Below the pieces are notes generated by a model. It was given only the letters and a program-made list of their open reading frames with translations. It was not told the origin of the DNA and ran no database searches. A DNA stretch of 64,000 nucleotides from Mycosarcoma maydis (Eukaryota; Basidiomycota; Ustilaginomycetes; Ustilaginales). Position 1 is the stretch's first letter; each line of letters begins with the position of its first letter. A program made the translations under genes and the position numbers. Shown here piece after piece: positions 29,125 to 39,217 of the stretch. Location of the stretch: positions 372,001-436,000 of the forward strand of contig NC_026492.1 in NCBI RefSeq assembly GCF_000328475.2, written 5' to 3'.

Positions 29125-32100
29125 TTAGCCCTTGGTCGTCGTGTCGCTGCTCCAACTCTCCCTATGTCTCAAAGCGTCTTTGATGCGACCTGCATCGCCG
29201 CTTGGCTCGACGCGTCGCTTCTTGGCTTCCGCGGTTTGTTGTTCCGCCTCGTGTCGGTTCCCTTCGAATTCGGCATTTCGCGCCTCTTCCAACATAGCAA
29301 CCATGCTGGCACGGCTGCAGGGGTCTGCCAAAAAGTCGCTCATCGCCAGCATCTCGGCGCTTGGTCGCTTTTCCGCATCCATCTCGGTCGCCCAGTGCAA
29401 AAACGACTTGAGCTCGTGCGAGAGCGACGCTGCATGTCGCAACGCTGGAAGTCCTAATGTTGCAGTCAGCGTGATGGCGCGCAACGGTGGAAACTCGACT
29501 CGGGGTGGATCGCCCTCGATCATCTCCCACAGCACCACCCCTAGCGACCACACGTCACACCGCATGTCGTACTTGTGCGCCTTGATCACCTCGGGTGCCA
29601 TCCAGTACGGCGTTCCTACTACAGAGTGACGCGTACTCACACCGGCGCTTAGCTCGCCTGCATGCGTAAAGTCGCCCAGCTTGCACACACCCGTGCTCGA
29701 GATCATGACATTGTCCGAGCGCACATCTCGGTGCAAGACGCGCTTGGCGTGCAGAAACTGCAGCGCTTCCACCAAATCACCCATGATTCGACTCATGCGC
29801 GATTCGTTGAGATCCACTCCCGCATCCTTCCACGCGATCACGTCGGCCAAGCTACGTTCCGCTAGTTCGTGCACCATCCAGATCGCTTCGTTGGTCAGCA
29901 CCGTCGAGTACAGATCCAGCACATTGACATGTCGGCATCGTCGCCATATGCCTACCTCTTTGCCAAGTCCCAGCAGCCGTGCCGAAGGCTCCTCGTCCCG
30001 ATCGCTCGCAAATCGTACCACCTTGATCGCCACGCGTCGCTTTTTGACCACGTCGTGCGCTGCAAACACGGGCCCACTCTCGCCATCGCCGATCATCTGC
30101 AGATTGCACAGCACATCCTTCCGCAACGCTTGCAGCTGGATGGCGTCGCGCAAGTGAGACAGCTTGGCAGGAAGCGCGTCCACATCACAGTCCAGCTCGA
30201 ATTGCGAAACGCTCGGCGAGGCAGCGCTGCTGACAGTCAAATTTGTGGGCGATGCTAAAGGTGCTTGCTGCTCGCCCAATTTTGTCTGTGCTGCATCCTG
30301 TCCGCGTATCTGCTCTGCTGCAGCTACTTTGGCTTGCAGCTCTCGCATACTCGGCAGTGCCGGCACCGGTGGCGCCGAAGCGACTCCCATCGGCATGGTA
30401 AGCATCTCCTCCAGATCCATCGATTGGCGAGCAAGCATCAACTCGCGGAACGATCGCATCGCTTCCAAGTCGTCGCCCAGCATCGAGGCAGATTCAAAGC
30501 CACTAGCATAGTGCATCGAAACCGGAAAGCGTCGAGCATCCTCTTGCGCGCGTGGCCCAATGGAAATGATTGACTGCGTAACATCGCGATCACGCCCACC
30601 ATGGCGCGCCAGCTCGGCTCTGCCGGTGCTCTCGGCCAATTCTTCACCGGTGCGACGAGCCAGTCTCGCCTCTGCATCGTTCTCGTCAGAAACTTCTGAT
30701 GGCGGATCGTCGATCACTTCGACCGTACCAGCCGGAGACGATGGCATTGCTACCGTCAAGCTGGAAATGTTCGCCAGCGCGGCGCTCAACTCCAGCGAAG
30801 GAGCGTACAAGGAAGCAAGACGAGGTGATCGCTCTGGCACAGGCCAACCGTTGTCCGATCCTGGCTTTCTTGCAATCGTGTCTGCTGTGCGCTGACATGA
30901 CGACTCTGATGTTGGTGGCGATGCGAGATGCTTTTTGGACGAACTGGCAGAAGCCATTTGCGCACGACGTTGCAAGTACGGGGAGCTGAGTTGCGGCTCA
31001 ATCGCCTCCTCGTGCCTCTCGATCTCCTCTTTCATCAATGGTGGCAGCGGCGAGTCGCGACTGCTAAAGCTGGGGCTCAGGAAAGGCTCGCAAAAGGTCG
31101 TGGTAGCGGGCGAGCGGTCAAACTGGTCATCACGCATCCACTCGTCGATGGCAGCATGGTAGTCGGACGCGTCCGTAGATGACGCGGGCGACAGGGCGGG
31201 GGATCGAGGTGGCGGTCGAAGACGCTCTGGGCCAGATGCGTGGCCAATGCTGCCCGCATCGCTGCGCCCTGGAGCTGCGTTGTTCAAGGGCATAGTGTAA
31301 AAGCCATCGACGCCGGGCATGATGTACTCGGTTTGTTTTCGTAGCACACCGCGTGTCGGCTTGGGAGGCAGAGGTGGCGGCACCATCGAGTCGCGCGTCG
31401 AGTTGCGCACAGAGCAACGCTCGTGGCTTGATTGCGAGACAAGCTCGGATTCGCGCCGACGGAAGCCAGACTGGACACTCGATTTGGATCGATGCGAGTG
31501 GTCACTCATCGGACTGCGGTCCGGTCGAGATGCTAAGCTGTCAGCCGATGTCTTTCTTTGCATGGGTGCTTGGATCGTCGTCGGCGATGGCGACAGCTGC
31601 ATGCGCCTGTTTGAGCCGGCTGAGCCTAAGCCCATGGGACTGCTGATGTCGTCCTGATGCGAGATGTGTGCCCATCGTGTCGAGGTGGAAGGTGGGTAGA
31701 TGCGCGGTGGAGCCTGGCGGCGTTCTCTGAGTGCCAGACCTCTGACGACGCTATGAGTGCCGTCGGACGAGGTGATGGAAGGCGTGGTGCTCGCCCAGCT
31801 GTCACGCGTCTTTTGTCCAACAGTGTAGCCACCGTCGAGGGATGCAGGTCCTTGGTTGGCATGGCGCATTGCGTGCTGTGCGCCTGACGGCGAGGATGCG
31901 CCTTCTGGCGCGTCGTAAGCAGAGATAGAAAGAGCCGGGGAGCGCGAGCGCCAATCGCCGTTCTTGGACGGCATCTCGGGCGATGCCGTGTCTCTGACGG
32001 ATCGACTTGGGGATGGTGATGCGCGCTGTAAAATGGCAGCGCCGTTGCCGTGCCCCATGGAGGAGGTGGCTACGGTGAGAGATGGACTTCGTAAGCGCAT

Positions 32101-34221
32101 CGACGAATGGCCCGATGAGCTGGTCTCGACGGGCGAGTCGGTCATGACACTTTCGGCATAGGTAGATGTATCCTTGGTCAAGATCCTTGGTGGTACGTTG
32201 AAAAAGCTTGTGCGTGTCGCAAGGGCCGGGCGCGAGCCAGCGGTGGCATAAGAGTCGGCCGAGCCGGCACGAGACATGGACCTGTCCGAGAGCGACGAAG
32301 GCGAGCGAAAGCCATCGCGATGACGTGGCGAAGCGGACAGAAGCACTTGCACGTCGGAAGCACTCGAGCTCGGACTGATTTGTGCATGGCTGTGGTCGAA
32401 GCCGGTCGATGAAGGCGACACCTTGCGTGCGCTCAGCTGGCTGGTGCGAAAGGGTCGCAGGACGCCTTTGGTGACAATGGCAGCTTGTGCAATCTGGACG
32501 TGTTCGACTTCTGCTGCTTCTTCGTCTTGGAGATGTGTGCTTGCTTGTTCGGGCCAATCGAGACTTTCACGTAGTCTCTCTTGCAATTCGTCCTCGACGC
32601 TGATGCTTTGCTGGTGTTTTTCGTAGGCGTCCGAACGAGCGGCAGCGGCAGCGGCAGCGGCAGGTGCGCTTAGACCAAGCGAGGCATTCATGCGCTGCGA
32701 CGAAGCTTTTGGAGTGGCGTCTGCAGCGCTGAGAAGGTCTCTGGTGCGTTGTACGTTGTGCTTGGGTGTTGCATGAGCACAATTCTCAATGCCGATGCCG
32801 AGACCGAGGCCACTGAGGGGGTTGTGAGCAGGGATCTGGCTGAGCGACTTGGAGCGACGTCGAGCAGCTTTGTGGGTATTTTGTTTTGAGAGTTGAGACG
32901 AGTTAATTTTGTTGTCATTGGCGGTAGAGGGGATGGAGCTGAGCAGTTCGGTGGACCACTCATCAAAGTCTTGGGCAGCAAAATCGGGGAGAAGCGGACT
33001 TTTGGTGGGCAGCAGCGAGAACTTGGCCGGATGGTCGGTTTTGGGCGGCGAGCCAAGGTCCCAACCCTTTTCGAGGACGCTGCTGTACGAGCTGCTGGCG
33101 CTAGACTGGACGCTATCGCGGTTCGGTCGAGTGGATCGAGAGGGAGCTGCCGAGGCGAGTATGGCGCTGAGGCTCTGGTCTTGGGCGAGCGTTTGGGACA
33201 AGATGCGACGTGCGTCGCCGGCATCGACGCCATTGTCGACGGCGCGCTGAACATAGTACTCGGTCTTATCTTGGACCAATCTGGCAGCGGCGTGAGGATG
33301 GTCGTAGATGTCTTGACTATCCATGCCCTCGGAGAGCAGTACGTGTGCCCAAGAGGAAGGCAAGCCGGTGTAGCCGTGCGGACCGATGTCGACGTGGACG
33401 TTGTGCGAGACATGGTAGGGTAGACCAATTTGTGGATCTGCTGCATCTACAAAAGGACCGTTTATGCTACTGGCGGATTGCGGCAGGCGGGGCTGGCGGG
33501 GCTGGCGAGCATGGGTCGAGTCGTAGGTGGTGCTGGACGAGGGGATGGAGCCGATGTGATCGACCGAGACGGCGTCGCTTGCAAAGCTTTGAGGCGAACA
33601 AGAGCTGCGGATAGCTGCATAGCTGGTATCGAGCTCGGCTGTCTGTTGCGCAGTGGTGTTGGGACGACGTAGACGAGCTGCTGACGCCTTCTTGCCGAGT
33701 TTGCGTAGACCGGAGCCGGCGGCTGAAACGGCGGCCGAGGTGGAGGCAGTGGCGAAGCGAAAGGCGGCGGATGGCTTGCTGGTGGATTCGGGTTTGACTA
33801 GGGTGGGGCTCGAGAGGACATGGAGAGATTCGTACTGGGAAAGATGTCGGGAGCGCACCTCATCGTCGGTGCGTGCCAAGTGTTGAGATGCAAGCTGATT
33901 TGTGTCGAGATGGACAAACGCGTCTGGTGGTAGTTGGGGAAGCTCACGATCGTAGTTGATGTAAGGTGACACGGCATTGCTTGAGCGAGGAGAGGCAGAG
34001 GCTTCGGACGAGGCAGATTCGAAGATGTAGCGCGTCTCTTGGGGAGAAAGGTGGGCATGCTTGGAGAGCTGGGGCGAGAAGGAATTGTGCTGGTAGGGAG
34101 ACGTGGAAGAAAGCGAGGAGGTCTGTTGAGAAGCGTTGCTTGGCCTGCGATAGCGGACCAAACGGCCGACAAGCGAGGAGGAAGAGCTGTCTTGGTAGTC
34201 GGTTGACAGGCTGCGCGGCAT
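29125..34221 (-). CDS. PAK/Ste20-like protein kinase with CRIB domain and altered catalytic motifs
   Basis: Intronless 1,698-residue protein starting at ATG 34219-34221. It is p21-activated-kinase-like. A CRIB/p21-binding domain lies at about residues 266-312 (GLPYHVSHNVHV, then TGLPSSWAHVL), which in this family binds GTP-loaded Cdc42/Rac. The kinase domain is at about 1380-1650: glycine loop IGDGESGPV, VAIK lysine Lys1400, catalytic loop HRDVRSDN with Asp1499, activation segment ending VVGTPYWMAPEVI, and DVWSLGVVLWEM. Two motif residues are unusual. The catalytic-loop lysine (HRDxK) is Arg1501, and the DFG motif reads DFT (Asp1517-Phe-Thr1519). The ATP lysine and both catalytic Asp remain, so residual activity is possible. 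The central 900 residues are Ser/Pro-rich and probably phosphorylated or disordered. Smuts have conventional PAKs (Smu1, Cla4); this looks like a further, diverged member. Confidence 0.85.
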   Translation of the reverse strand: MPRSLSTDYQDSSSSSLVGRLVRYRRPSNASQQTSSLSSTSPYQHNSFSPQLSKHAHLSPQETRYIFESASSEASASPRSSNAVSPYINYDRELPQLPPDAFVHLDTNQLASQHLARTDDEVRSRHLSQYESLHVLSSPTLVKPESTSKPSAAFRFATASTSAAVSAAGSGLRKLGKKASAARLRRPNTTAQQTAELDTSYAAIRSSCSPQSFASDAVSVDHIGSIPSSSTTYDSTHARQPRQPRLPQSASSINGPFVDAADPQIGLPYHVSHNVHVDIGPHGYTGLPSSWAHVLLSEGMDSQDIYDHPHAAARLVQDKTEYYVQRAVDNGVDAGDARRILSQTLAQDQSLSAILASAAPSRSTRPNRDSVQSSASSSYSSVLEKGWDLGSPPKTDHPAKFSLLPTKSPLLPDFAAQDFDEWSTELLSSIPSTANDNKINSSQLSKQNTHKAARRRSKSLSQIPAHNPLSGLGLGIGIENCAHATPKHNVQRTRDLLSAADATPKASSQRMNASLGLSAPAAAAAAAARSDAYEKHQQSISVEDELQERLRESLDWPEQASTHLQDEEAAEVEHVQIAQAAIVTKGVLRPFRTSQLSARKVSPSSTGFDHSHAQISPSSSASDVQVLLSASPRHRDGFRSPSSLSDRSMSRAGSADSYATAGSRPALATRTSFFNVPPRILTKDTSTYAESVMTDSPVETSSSGHSSMRLRSPSLTVATSSMGHGNGAAILQRASPSPSRSVRDTASPEMPSKNGDWRSRSPALSISAYDAPEGASSPSGAQHAMRHANQGPASLDGGYTVGQKTRDSWASTTPSITSSDGTHSVVRGLALRERRQAPPRIYPPSTSTRWAHISHQDDISSPMGLGSAGSNRRMQLSPSPTTIQAPMQRKTSADSLASRPDRSPMSDHSHRSKSSVQSGFRRRESELVSQSSHERCSVRNSTRDSMVPPPLPPKPTRGVLRKQTEYIMPGVDGFYTMPLNNAAPGRSDAGSIGHASGPERLRPPPRSPALSPASSTDASDYHAAIDEWMRDDQFDRSPATTTFCEPFLSPSFSSRDSPLPPLMKEEIERHEEAIEPQLSSPYLQRRAQMASASSSKKHLASPPTSESSCQRTADTIARKPGSDNGWPVPERSPRLASLYAPSLELSAALANISSLTVAMPSSPAGTVEVIDDPPSEVSDENDAEARLARRTGEELAESTGRAELARHGGRDRDVTQSIISIGPRAQEDARRFPVSMHYASGFESASMLGDDLEAMRSFRELMLARQSMDLEEMLTMPMGVASAPPVPALPSMRELQAKVAAAEQIRGQDAAQTKLGEQQAPLASPTNLTVSSAASPSVSQFELDCDVDALPAKLSHLRDAIQLQALRKDVLCNLQMIGDGESGPVFAAHDVVKKRRVAIKVVRFASDRDEEPSARLLGLGKEVGIWRRCRHVNVLDLYSTVLTNEAIWMVHELAERSLADVIAWKDAGVDLNESRMSRIMGDLVEALQFLHAKRVLHRDVRSDNVMISSTGVCKLGDFTHAGELSAGVSTRHSVVGTPYWMAPEVIKAHKYDMRCDVWSLGVVLWEMIEGDPPRVEFPPLRAITLTATLGLPALRHAASLSHELKSFLHWATEMDAEKRPSAEMLAMSDFLADPCSRASMVAMLEEARNAEFEGNRHEAEQQTAEAKKRRVEPSGDAGRIKDALRHRESWSSDTTTKG

Positions 34222-34825
34222 GGCGCGAGAGTGACGAGAGAAGCACGACGGCGCTGGTGGTGGCTTCTTGTGCTAATGCGCTGACAAGCTATGGAATGAG
34301 GTCAATGCTGGCCAATGTTGGGAATCCTGAGCATGGTGTATCAACGGAAAGGAGCGTTGGCAGCGAGCGATGGGTATCAAGACGGTGCGGTGCGGTGCGG
34401 TGCGGTCGAAATGAGCGGTAATGAGCTAGATGAAGCAAGCCATAGCAATGGGCGCAGTCAAGTAAGCCGAAGAGCTGCGAGTGGGAGGCCAAGAGCTAGA
34501 TGACGAGCAATGTGCGTGGGCAATAGTCCGAAAGCGCCAAGCGTTGCCAGGCGAGGATATGAATGCAAACGAGCTCGACTGGGATGGTGAGGGACGAGGC
34601 GCGCGTCCGAGAAAGCAAGCTTGCGTGCGCTGAAAGAGAGAAATGCACTAACGACGCCGCGCAGCAATACGAATAGTGGAGAGGAGAATGGGCAAGTTGA
34701 GGATGATGGTCTTTATGACGGACGAGCAGAAACGAGAATGAGTGGGACAAACTTGAAAGTGACAGGGAAAACGTATCAACTGAATCAAAGTGCACCCACG
34801 CACAACCACGAACCAACCAACCATA

Positions 34826-34921
34826 ATATGACTAACGTATAATATAGTAAATGCATATATATCTATAAATAAATGTATATGTACATGTATTAATAAATCA
34901 CGAATGTATATATATGTAATG
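34826..34921. other. AT-rich island
   Basis: Roughly 95 bp of almost pure A/T (TATA, ATGTATAT and ATAAATAAA words) in otherwise GC-balanced DNA, upstream of the PAK-like gene. Its role is unknown; candidate explanations are a replication-origin element, a nucleosome-free promoter segment, or a decayed microsatellite. Confidence 0.6.
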
Positions 34922-34922
34922 T

Positions 34923-34950
34923 AGAGAGAGAGAGAGAGAGAGAGAGAGAA
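34923..34950. repeat. (GA)n microsatellite
   Basis: About fourteen GA units directly abutting the AT-rich island. Confidence 0.95.
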
Positions 34951-35310
34951 GCAGTCGTGAGTGAGAGTGTGATGGCGAATTTTCGGCAACTCAGACGGAA
35001 GAGCCACGCGATCCCATCCAGATCCAGATGGAATGACGAAACAAGAATCGGGAAAATGCACGACGGTGGATTGACACTTGACCATTCAAGATTCACCTAC
35101 ACATACTGTACATCCATGGACAAGGTGCGATGCAGGCGACATGCGACTGGTTCGTTCCGCGCCCGCCGATTCTTCTTGTGGCTTCGCGTTGATTTGATCG
35201 ATCGGCCAGGCAGCATCGACCATCCATTTCAGATGCAGATAGCCACAGAGATAGGCATCCAAGCAGTTGCCTTGATCGACGCACGGTAGCCTGTTGCAGT
35301 CTGGCAAGCT

Positions 35311-35374
35311 GAGAAGCGGAGAAGCCGAGAAGCGGAGAAGCCGAGAAGCGGAGAAGCCGAGAAGCGGAGAAGCG
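35311..35374. repeat. Eight-copy 8-bp purine-rich repeat with alternating last base
   Basis: Units GAGAAGCG and GAGAAGCC alternate, making a 16-bp higher-order period, with the last unit repeating the G form. One strand is nearly all purine. Confidence 0.93.
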
Positions 35375-35601
35375 AAAGAGAGAAAGGCGTGAGACAAGTA
35401 ACAAGGCTGCAGCAAAGACGCGTGCGTGGCCAGAGTCGTGAGTGGTGAGACGTGAGTGTGTTGTTCTCTATGAAAGGAGAAGCAGAAACGCAAGCAGCCA
35501 AGCCAGACGCGAGAGACGAGAGAAGCAACAAGACTGCCAAAGGTGTGAGCCGAGATTTCGCCTAGGCAATCGTGAATCACAAATCACAATCACGAATAAT
35601 G

Positions 35602-35636
35602 CACGAATCACGAATCACGAATCACGAATCACGAAT
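35602..35636. repeat. Tandem CACGAAT array, five copies
   Basis: Five perfect copies of the reverse complement of the ATTCGTG heptamer, with further degenerate copies from 35571. Confidence 0.95.
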
Positions 35637-36055
35637 CCCGAATTGGTTCGTAGTTGGGTCGCCACTTGCCTGTGCCAGAAACCAGCTTCGTGCTTGACGC
35701 TGTGCTCACTGCTCTGACGCTTGGCCGACATCACGCACGCATGCACACACGCAAGCCACGAGCATTCGTGATTGCTTTCAAACAGTCCATCCCTGTATCC
35801 ATCCCTTCACCCATCTGCGATACGATCGACATGAATCTGACATTCACAATTGTCGTCTACCCACGATCCACGTTCCACGTTATACTGCCAACAGTCTCTG
35901 CGTCTTGGCGGTCGCTGCCCTGGTAATAGGCCAGGTGGACCATGGCGAGTCGTGGGGTTTCCGATTTGCTCACTTTTCTCATCGAGGCAACCCGTCCGTG
36001 GTCTGATCAGTCTGTGAGTGCTTCCGACTTGCACATGCTGGGCAGTGTCCCACTC

Positions 36056-36094
36056 TTCTCTGCTCTAGTTCTCTGCTCTAGTTCTCTGCTCTAG
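36056..36094. repeat. Three-copy 13-bp repeat TTCTCTGCTCTAG
   Basis: Three perfect contiguous units in the intergenic region. Confidence 0.95.
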
Positions 36095-36301
36095 CTCGCG
36101 ATCCCAGCACATGCACAGACCCGCTCAGTCGCCCATACAATCACACAATTGTGTCTGAGTGAAGCGGCGAGTAGTAGCTGTATCTGTGGTTGCACAATAG
36201 AGTGCAGCGCTGGTTTGGCAGGTGGAACCTCTGTGATGTGCCTTGCAGCAAGAGCTTCCATCACATCTGCACAGCGCTACCTCTGACCTTGCTCGCTGAA
36301 T

Positions 36302-36351
36302 CACGAATCCACGAATCACGAATCACGAATCACGAATCACGAATCACGAAT
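36302..36351. repeat. CACGAAT array, six tandem copies plus one
   Basis: One CACGAAT unit, one extra base, then six contiguous units (36310-36351). Confidence 0.95.
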
Positions 36352-37349
36352 ACAACCGCAGCATCAGCCAAGATCAAGCTTTTCGTGTTTCCGCGTTTCT
36401 ATACCATGGTCACGACTCTGAATCGTGAATAAGTTGACGTTAGATCGTGTATGTCTCGCTTAAGCGGAATCTCCGTGCTCGGTTGATAAATACGTTGGTC
36501 GAACCACTTACTCGACCTGAGCTCCTTGCATCGTGATTATGATTCACGATTTGTGACAATCACTGAATGATTCACGATTCGTGATTTACGATTTACGATT
36601 TACATTTACGATTTACATTTACGATTTGGCTAATTTACTAATACCCCTTGTGCCTTTCTCTGACGCTGAGTCAAGTTGTACTGATTGATCCTCCCTTTCG
36701 AGACCTTGATACGATACGATACCAACCGAACCGATCCGAACCATTTCAATCCAATCATGAATGCGAATCCAATCCAATCCAGTCCAAACCCATACAGTCT
36801 GCTTGCGTATCAAGATCACAAGGCCATGCAATACAGCTTCGCTTGACTGCAAGCTACATGCAATAGCTCCTCCCTGGCAGCGTACCAATCAGCTCGCCTA
36901 TCCCATCACCATACTCTGTAACTGTACAAGCGTGAATACAGTAAAGTACGCCGAACTCACCTCGTTGGTTTTCCACTAGGCCACCAATTCGCAGGAACAC
37001 CTGACTACGCTGCTTCCATGGCTGCCAGATCCTTCGGCTATCAGCCTGTCACCCTTGGCCCCTGCAGAACCTCGCGTACTGTGCATGTGAACATACTCTT
37101 TTCCTCCTACAGGAACGCAGTGATGAATCCCCGCGCCAAATCTACCTCTCTCGCTCTCGCTCTCTCATCCCTCACAGTCGGAATCGCTCGGCACCATATC
37201 GTCAATCAGCCAGACCACCGACGTCACTCGCCGCACCTGAGACCTTGGTTCCCTGGTGGCATGTGTGGTAGCCTGTGTTAGCATCATGGCGTGTTCTTGT
37301 CAGTCTGTTTGTGATGGTATCGACCTGTACAGCCGCTGCTTATGCCTTG

Positions 37350-37449
37350 NNNNNNNNNNNNNNNNNNNNNNNNNNNNNNNNNNNNNNNNNNNNNNNNNNN
37401 NNNNNNNNNNNNNNNNNNNNNNNNNNNNNNNNNNNNNNNNNNNNNNNNN
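37350..37449. other. Assembly gap, 100 N
   Basis: Exactly 100 N, a conventional placeholder length, so the true gap size is unknown. It lies 90 bp upstream of the next start codon. Confidence 0.99.
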
Positions 37450-37539
37450 TGTCTCTGGATCCTTTCCTTGAGCTTCCCCTTGTTCCCTTCTGTCTTGACT
37501 TTGATCCTCCTCATATCCGTACTTCAGCATCCACACACC

Positions 37540-39027
37540 ATGCCTGCCGTCGAGCGACTCTCTCTGCCGCAATCACTTTCGGCGGTGGCAGTCAAGAGTC
37601 GTCGTCTGTTCTCCCGAGACAACGCCTCGAGCGACACTCGATCTAGATCAACCTCACGATCCTCGGCGCTCAACCTCAACGAAGCGCTCGAGCTGGCCAG
37701 CGTCCCGAGTTCGTCCCCTCTTTGCCTCAGCAATCAGCTTTTATCTCCGCAACCGTCCATCTCCAGCCAGTCTCACAGCTGGGGCCTTGACAATAGCTTT
37801 GGACGACGACGTTGCTCTAACGCAACCACCGCGAGCACCTCGAGCGTCGCTCCTGCTGCTCACGATGGTCTACAGCGTCGTCGAAAGTCGTTGTTCTTGA
37901 AAAAACCACGATCAGAAGCACTCGCTGACGATGCTAGACAAGAGAGTGCCGAGGCCTATCAGTCGGTCAATCCTTTGACCGTCACAACTTTGCTCCAAGC
38001 GCCACACCAACTTGATCAACATCGAGGCGCTTCTGCCAATCAAAGTGGTCATCGGCTCTCGACGCATCAGCACAAGCAGCACAAGAAATTGCAGCAGCAA
38101 CAACACAGAAAGAAAGAAGCCCTCGATCGCATCTCTGATCTCGTCTGTTTGTCTGTACAAAACCAGACGCAGTTGCCCCAGAGCCAGGTGGGCGCTTCTT
38201 CACCCAGGTCACCCTCAACCTCTCCAAATCTAGGCGACAGGACCTTCTTTTATCCCATTGAATCACCACCTTCGCCCACCAGCCTCAACAGTAGCAGCGA
38301 TGCCAGTGCTCGCAGAGCTAGCATCGTCGCTTTCCCTTCCCGAATCGACGCCACTGCAGGTCTACGAGTCAACATGGGCGGTGATGCAAATTGGTCCAGC
38401 TTGGCCAGTCCTTCGCTGTCCACTTTTTCGAATCATACAGATCTGCTGGCAAGAGAGTTGAGCTGCGACGCCATGCGCCAGTCTCAAGATACCTTCTGCG
38501 CCGAAGCGTCGGAAGCGCATCAGCTTCTGCTTCCTTCGTCCATGAAACGTCAGTCGAGCAGAACCATTGAAAGCGACGCCAACAAAAAGTCGTTTGCATC
38601 GCTCAAGGCTGAACTCGGACATGGAGCTGCACGGCTCGGCTCACGAACTCCATCCGACTGGTCGCTATCCGAAGACGCTCGTCCAGCGTTGCAACCGCTG
38701 CCTCCTCTTCGACCTTTGCGCAACCCAATGCGCAGCAGGTCCAAGAGCCTCAGCTCATCCACCGTCCGCAAAGACCTCAAGCATTCACCCACCAGATCGG
38801 CTTCGCCTCCTCCTCCCGTGCCAGCTTTACCTCCAAGTCGGCTTGTCGAACCGTACAATCTGACACCGGTACATACTCCACCCCGATCCCGACCCACCTC
38901 TGCTCATAGAGGTCACGCACGATGTGACAGCTTAACGTCGGCTGCATCGTCCGCTTCGTTGCAAGCCGCTGCGTTTCATACGCCCACGTTTGGGCCAGCT
39001 AGTTGGACAAACTCGCCCGTGTCCTGA
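37540..39027 (+). CDS. Ser-rich protein of unknown function
   Basis: 495 residues from ATG 37540-37542 to TGA 39025-39027, no intron seen. The frame also runs open through the gap, but the bases just before the ATG are a pyrimidine-rich leader (CCACACACC before ATG), so this start is preferred. The composition is Ser-, Leu-, Arg- and Pro-rich with no recognised fold. Visible elements are several RxxS-type basic/serine sites (for example RRRKSLFLKKPRSE near 110), a Gln/His-rich patch (HQHKQHKKLQQQQHRKKE, about 185-205), a Pro-rich segment (SPPPPVPALPPSR, about 430) and a repeated S-P/S-A tail. It could be a regulatory or scaffold protein with phosphorylation sites. The bulk looks disordered, and I do not recognise the family. 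Confidence 0.7.
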   Translation: MPAVERLSLPQSLSAVAVKSRRLFSRDNASSDTRSRSTSRSSALNLNEALELASVPSSSPLCLSNQLLSPQPSISSQSHSWGLDNSFGRRRCSNATTASTSSVAPAAHDGLQRRRKSLFLKKPRSEALADDARQESAEAYQSVNPLTVTTLLQAPHQLDQHRGASANQSGHRLSTHQHKQHKKLQQQQHRKKEALDRISDLVCLSVQNQTQLPQSQVGASSPRSPSTSPNLGDRTFFYPIESPPSPTSLNSSSDASARRASIVAFPSRIDATAGLRVNMGGDANWSSLASPSLSTFSNHTDLLARELSCDAMRQSQDTFCAEASEAHQLLLPSSMKRQSSRTIESDANKKSFASLKAELGHGAARLGSRTPSDWSLSEDARPALQPLPPLRPLRNPMRSRSKSLSSSTVRKDLKHSPTRSASPPPPVPALPPSRLVEPYNLTPVHTPPRSRPTSAHRGHARCDSLTSAASSASLQAAAFHTPTFGPASWTNSPVS

Positions 39028-39217
39028 CGCGAAAGCCTGTCCAGTAATCTTGAGCTGCCGATCCATAGAGCCCTGAGTATCACTGTAGAATATCCTCTAA
39101 TGCACAATCTTTTTATTTTGGCGCGTCGAATGATCGAATGCTCGAGATTGACGAGAATGCCTTTTCTGAGTTGATCGTGGCGATACAAATACAATGCAAT
39201 GGTGGCAGAAAGCAGGA

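Larger units (their letters stand above)
34222..37349. other. Large divergent intergenic region with several repeat types
   Basis: About 3.1 kb before the assembly gap. It contains four TGCGG pentamers (34386-34408), an AT-rich island followed by (GA)n (34826-34950), an alternating 8-bp purine repeat (35311-35374), two TCACGAA-type arrays (35602-35636, 36302-36351), a three-copy 13-bp repeat (36056-36094), and degenerate ACGATTT copies (36540-36626). No gene was recognised. Confidence 0.55.

Noticed and set aside
36302..36351. CRISPR-like reading of the heptamer arrays
   Set aside because: The units are only 7 bp, contiguous, with no spacers and no cas genes, in a eukaryotic genome.
37342..39027. 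561-codon version of the Ser-rich gene running through the N gap
   Set aside because: Unknown bases cannot carry a reading frame. The ATG at 37540, with a leader just before it, is the better start.
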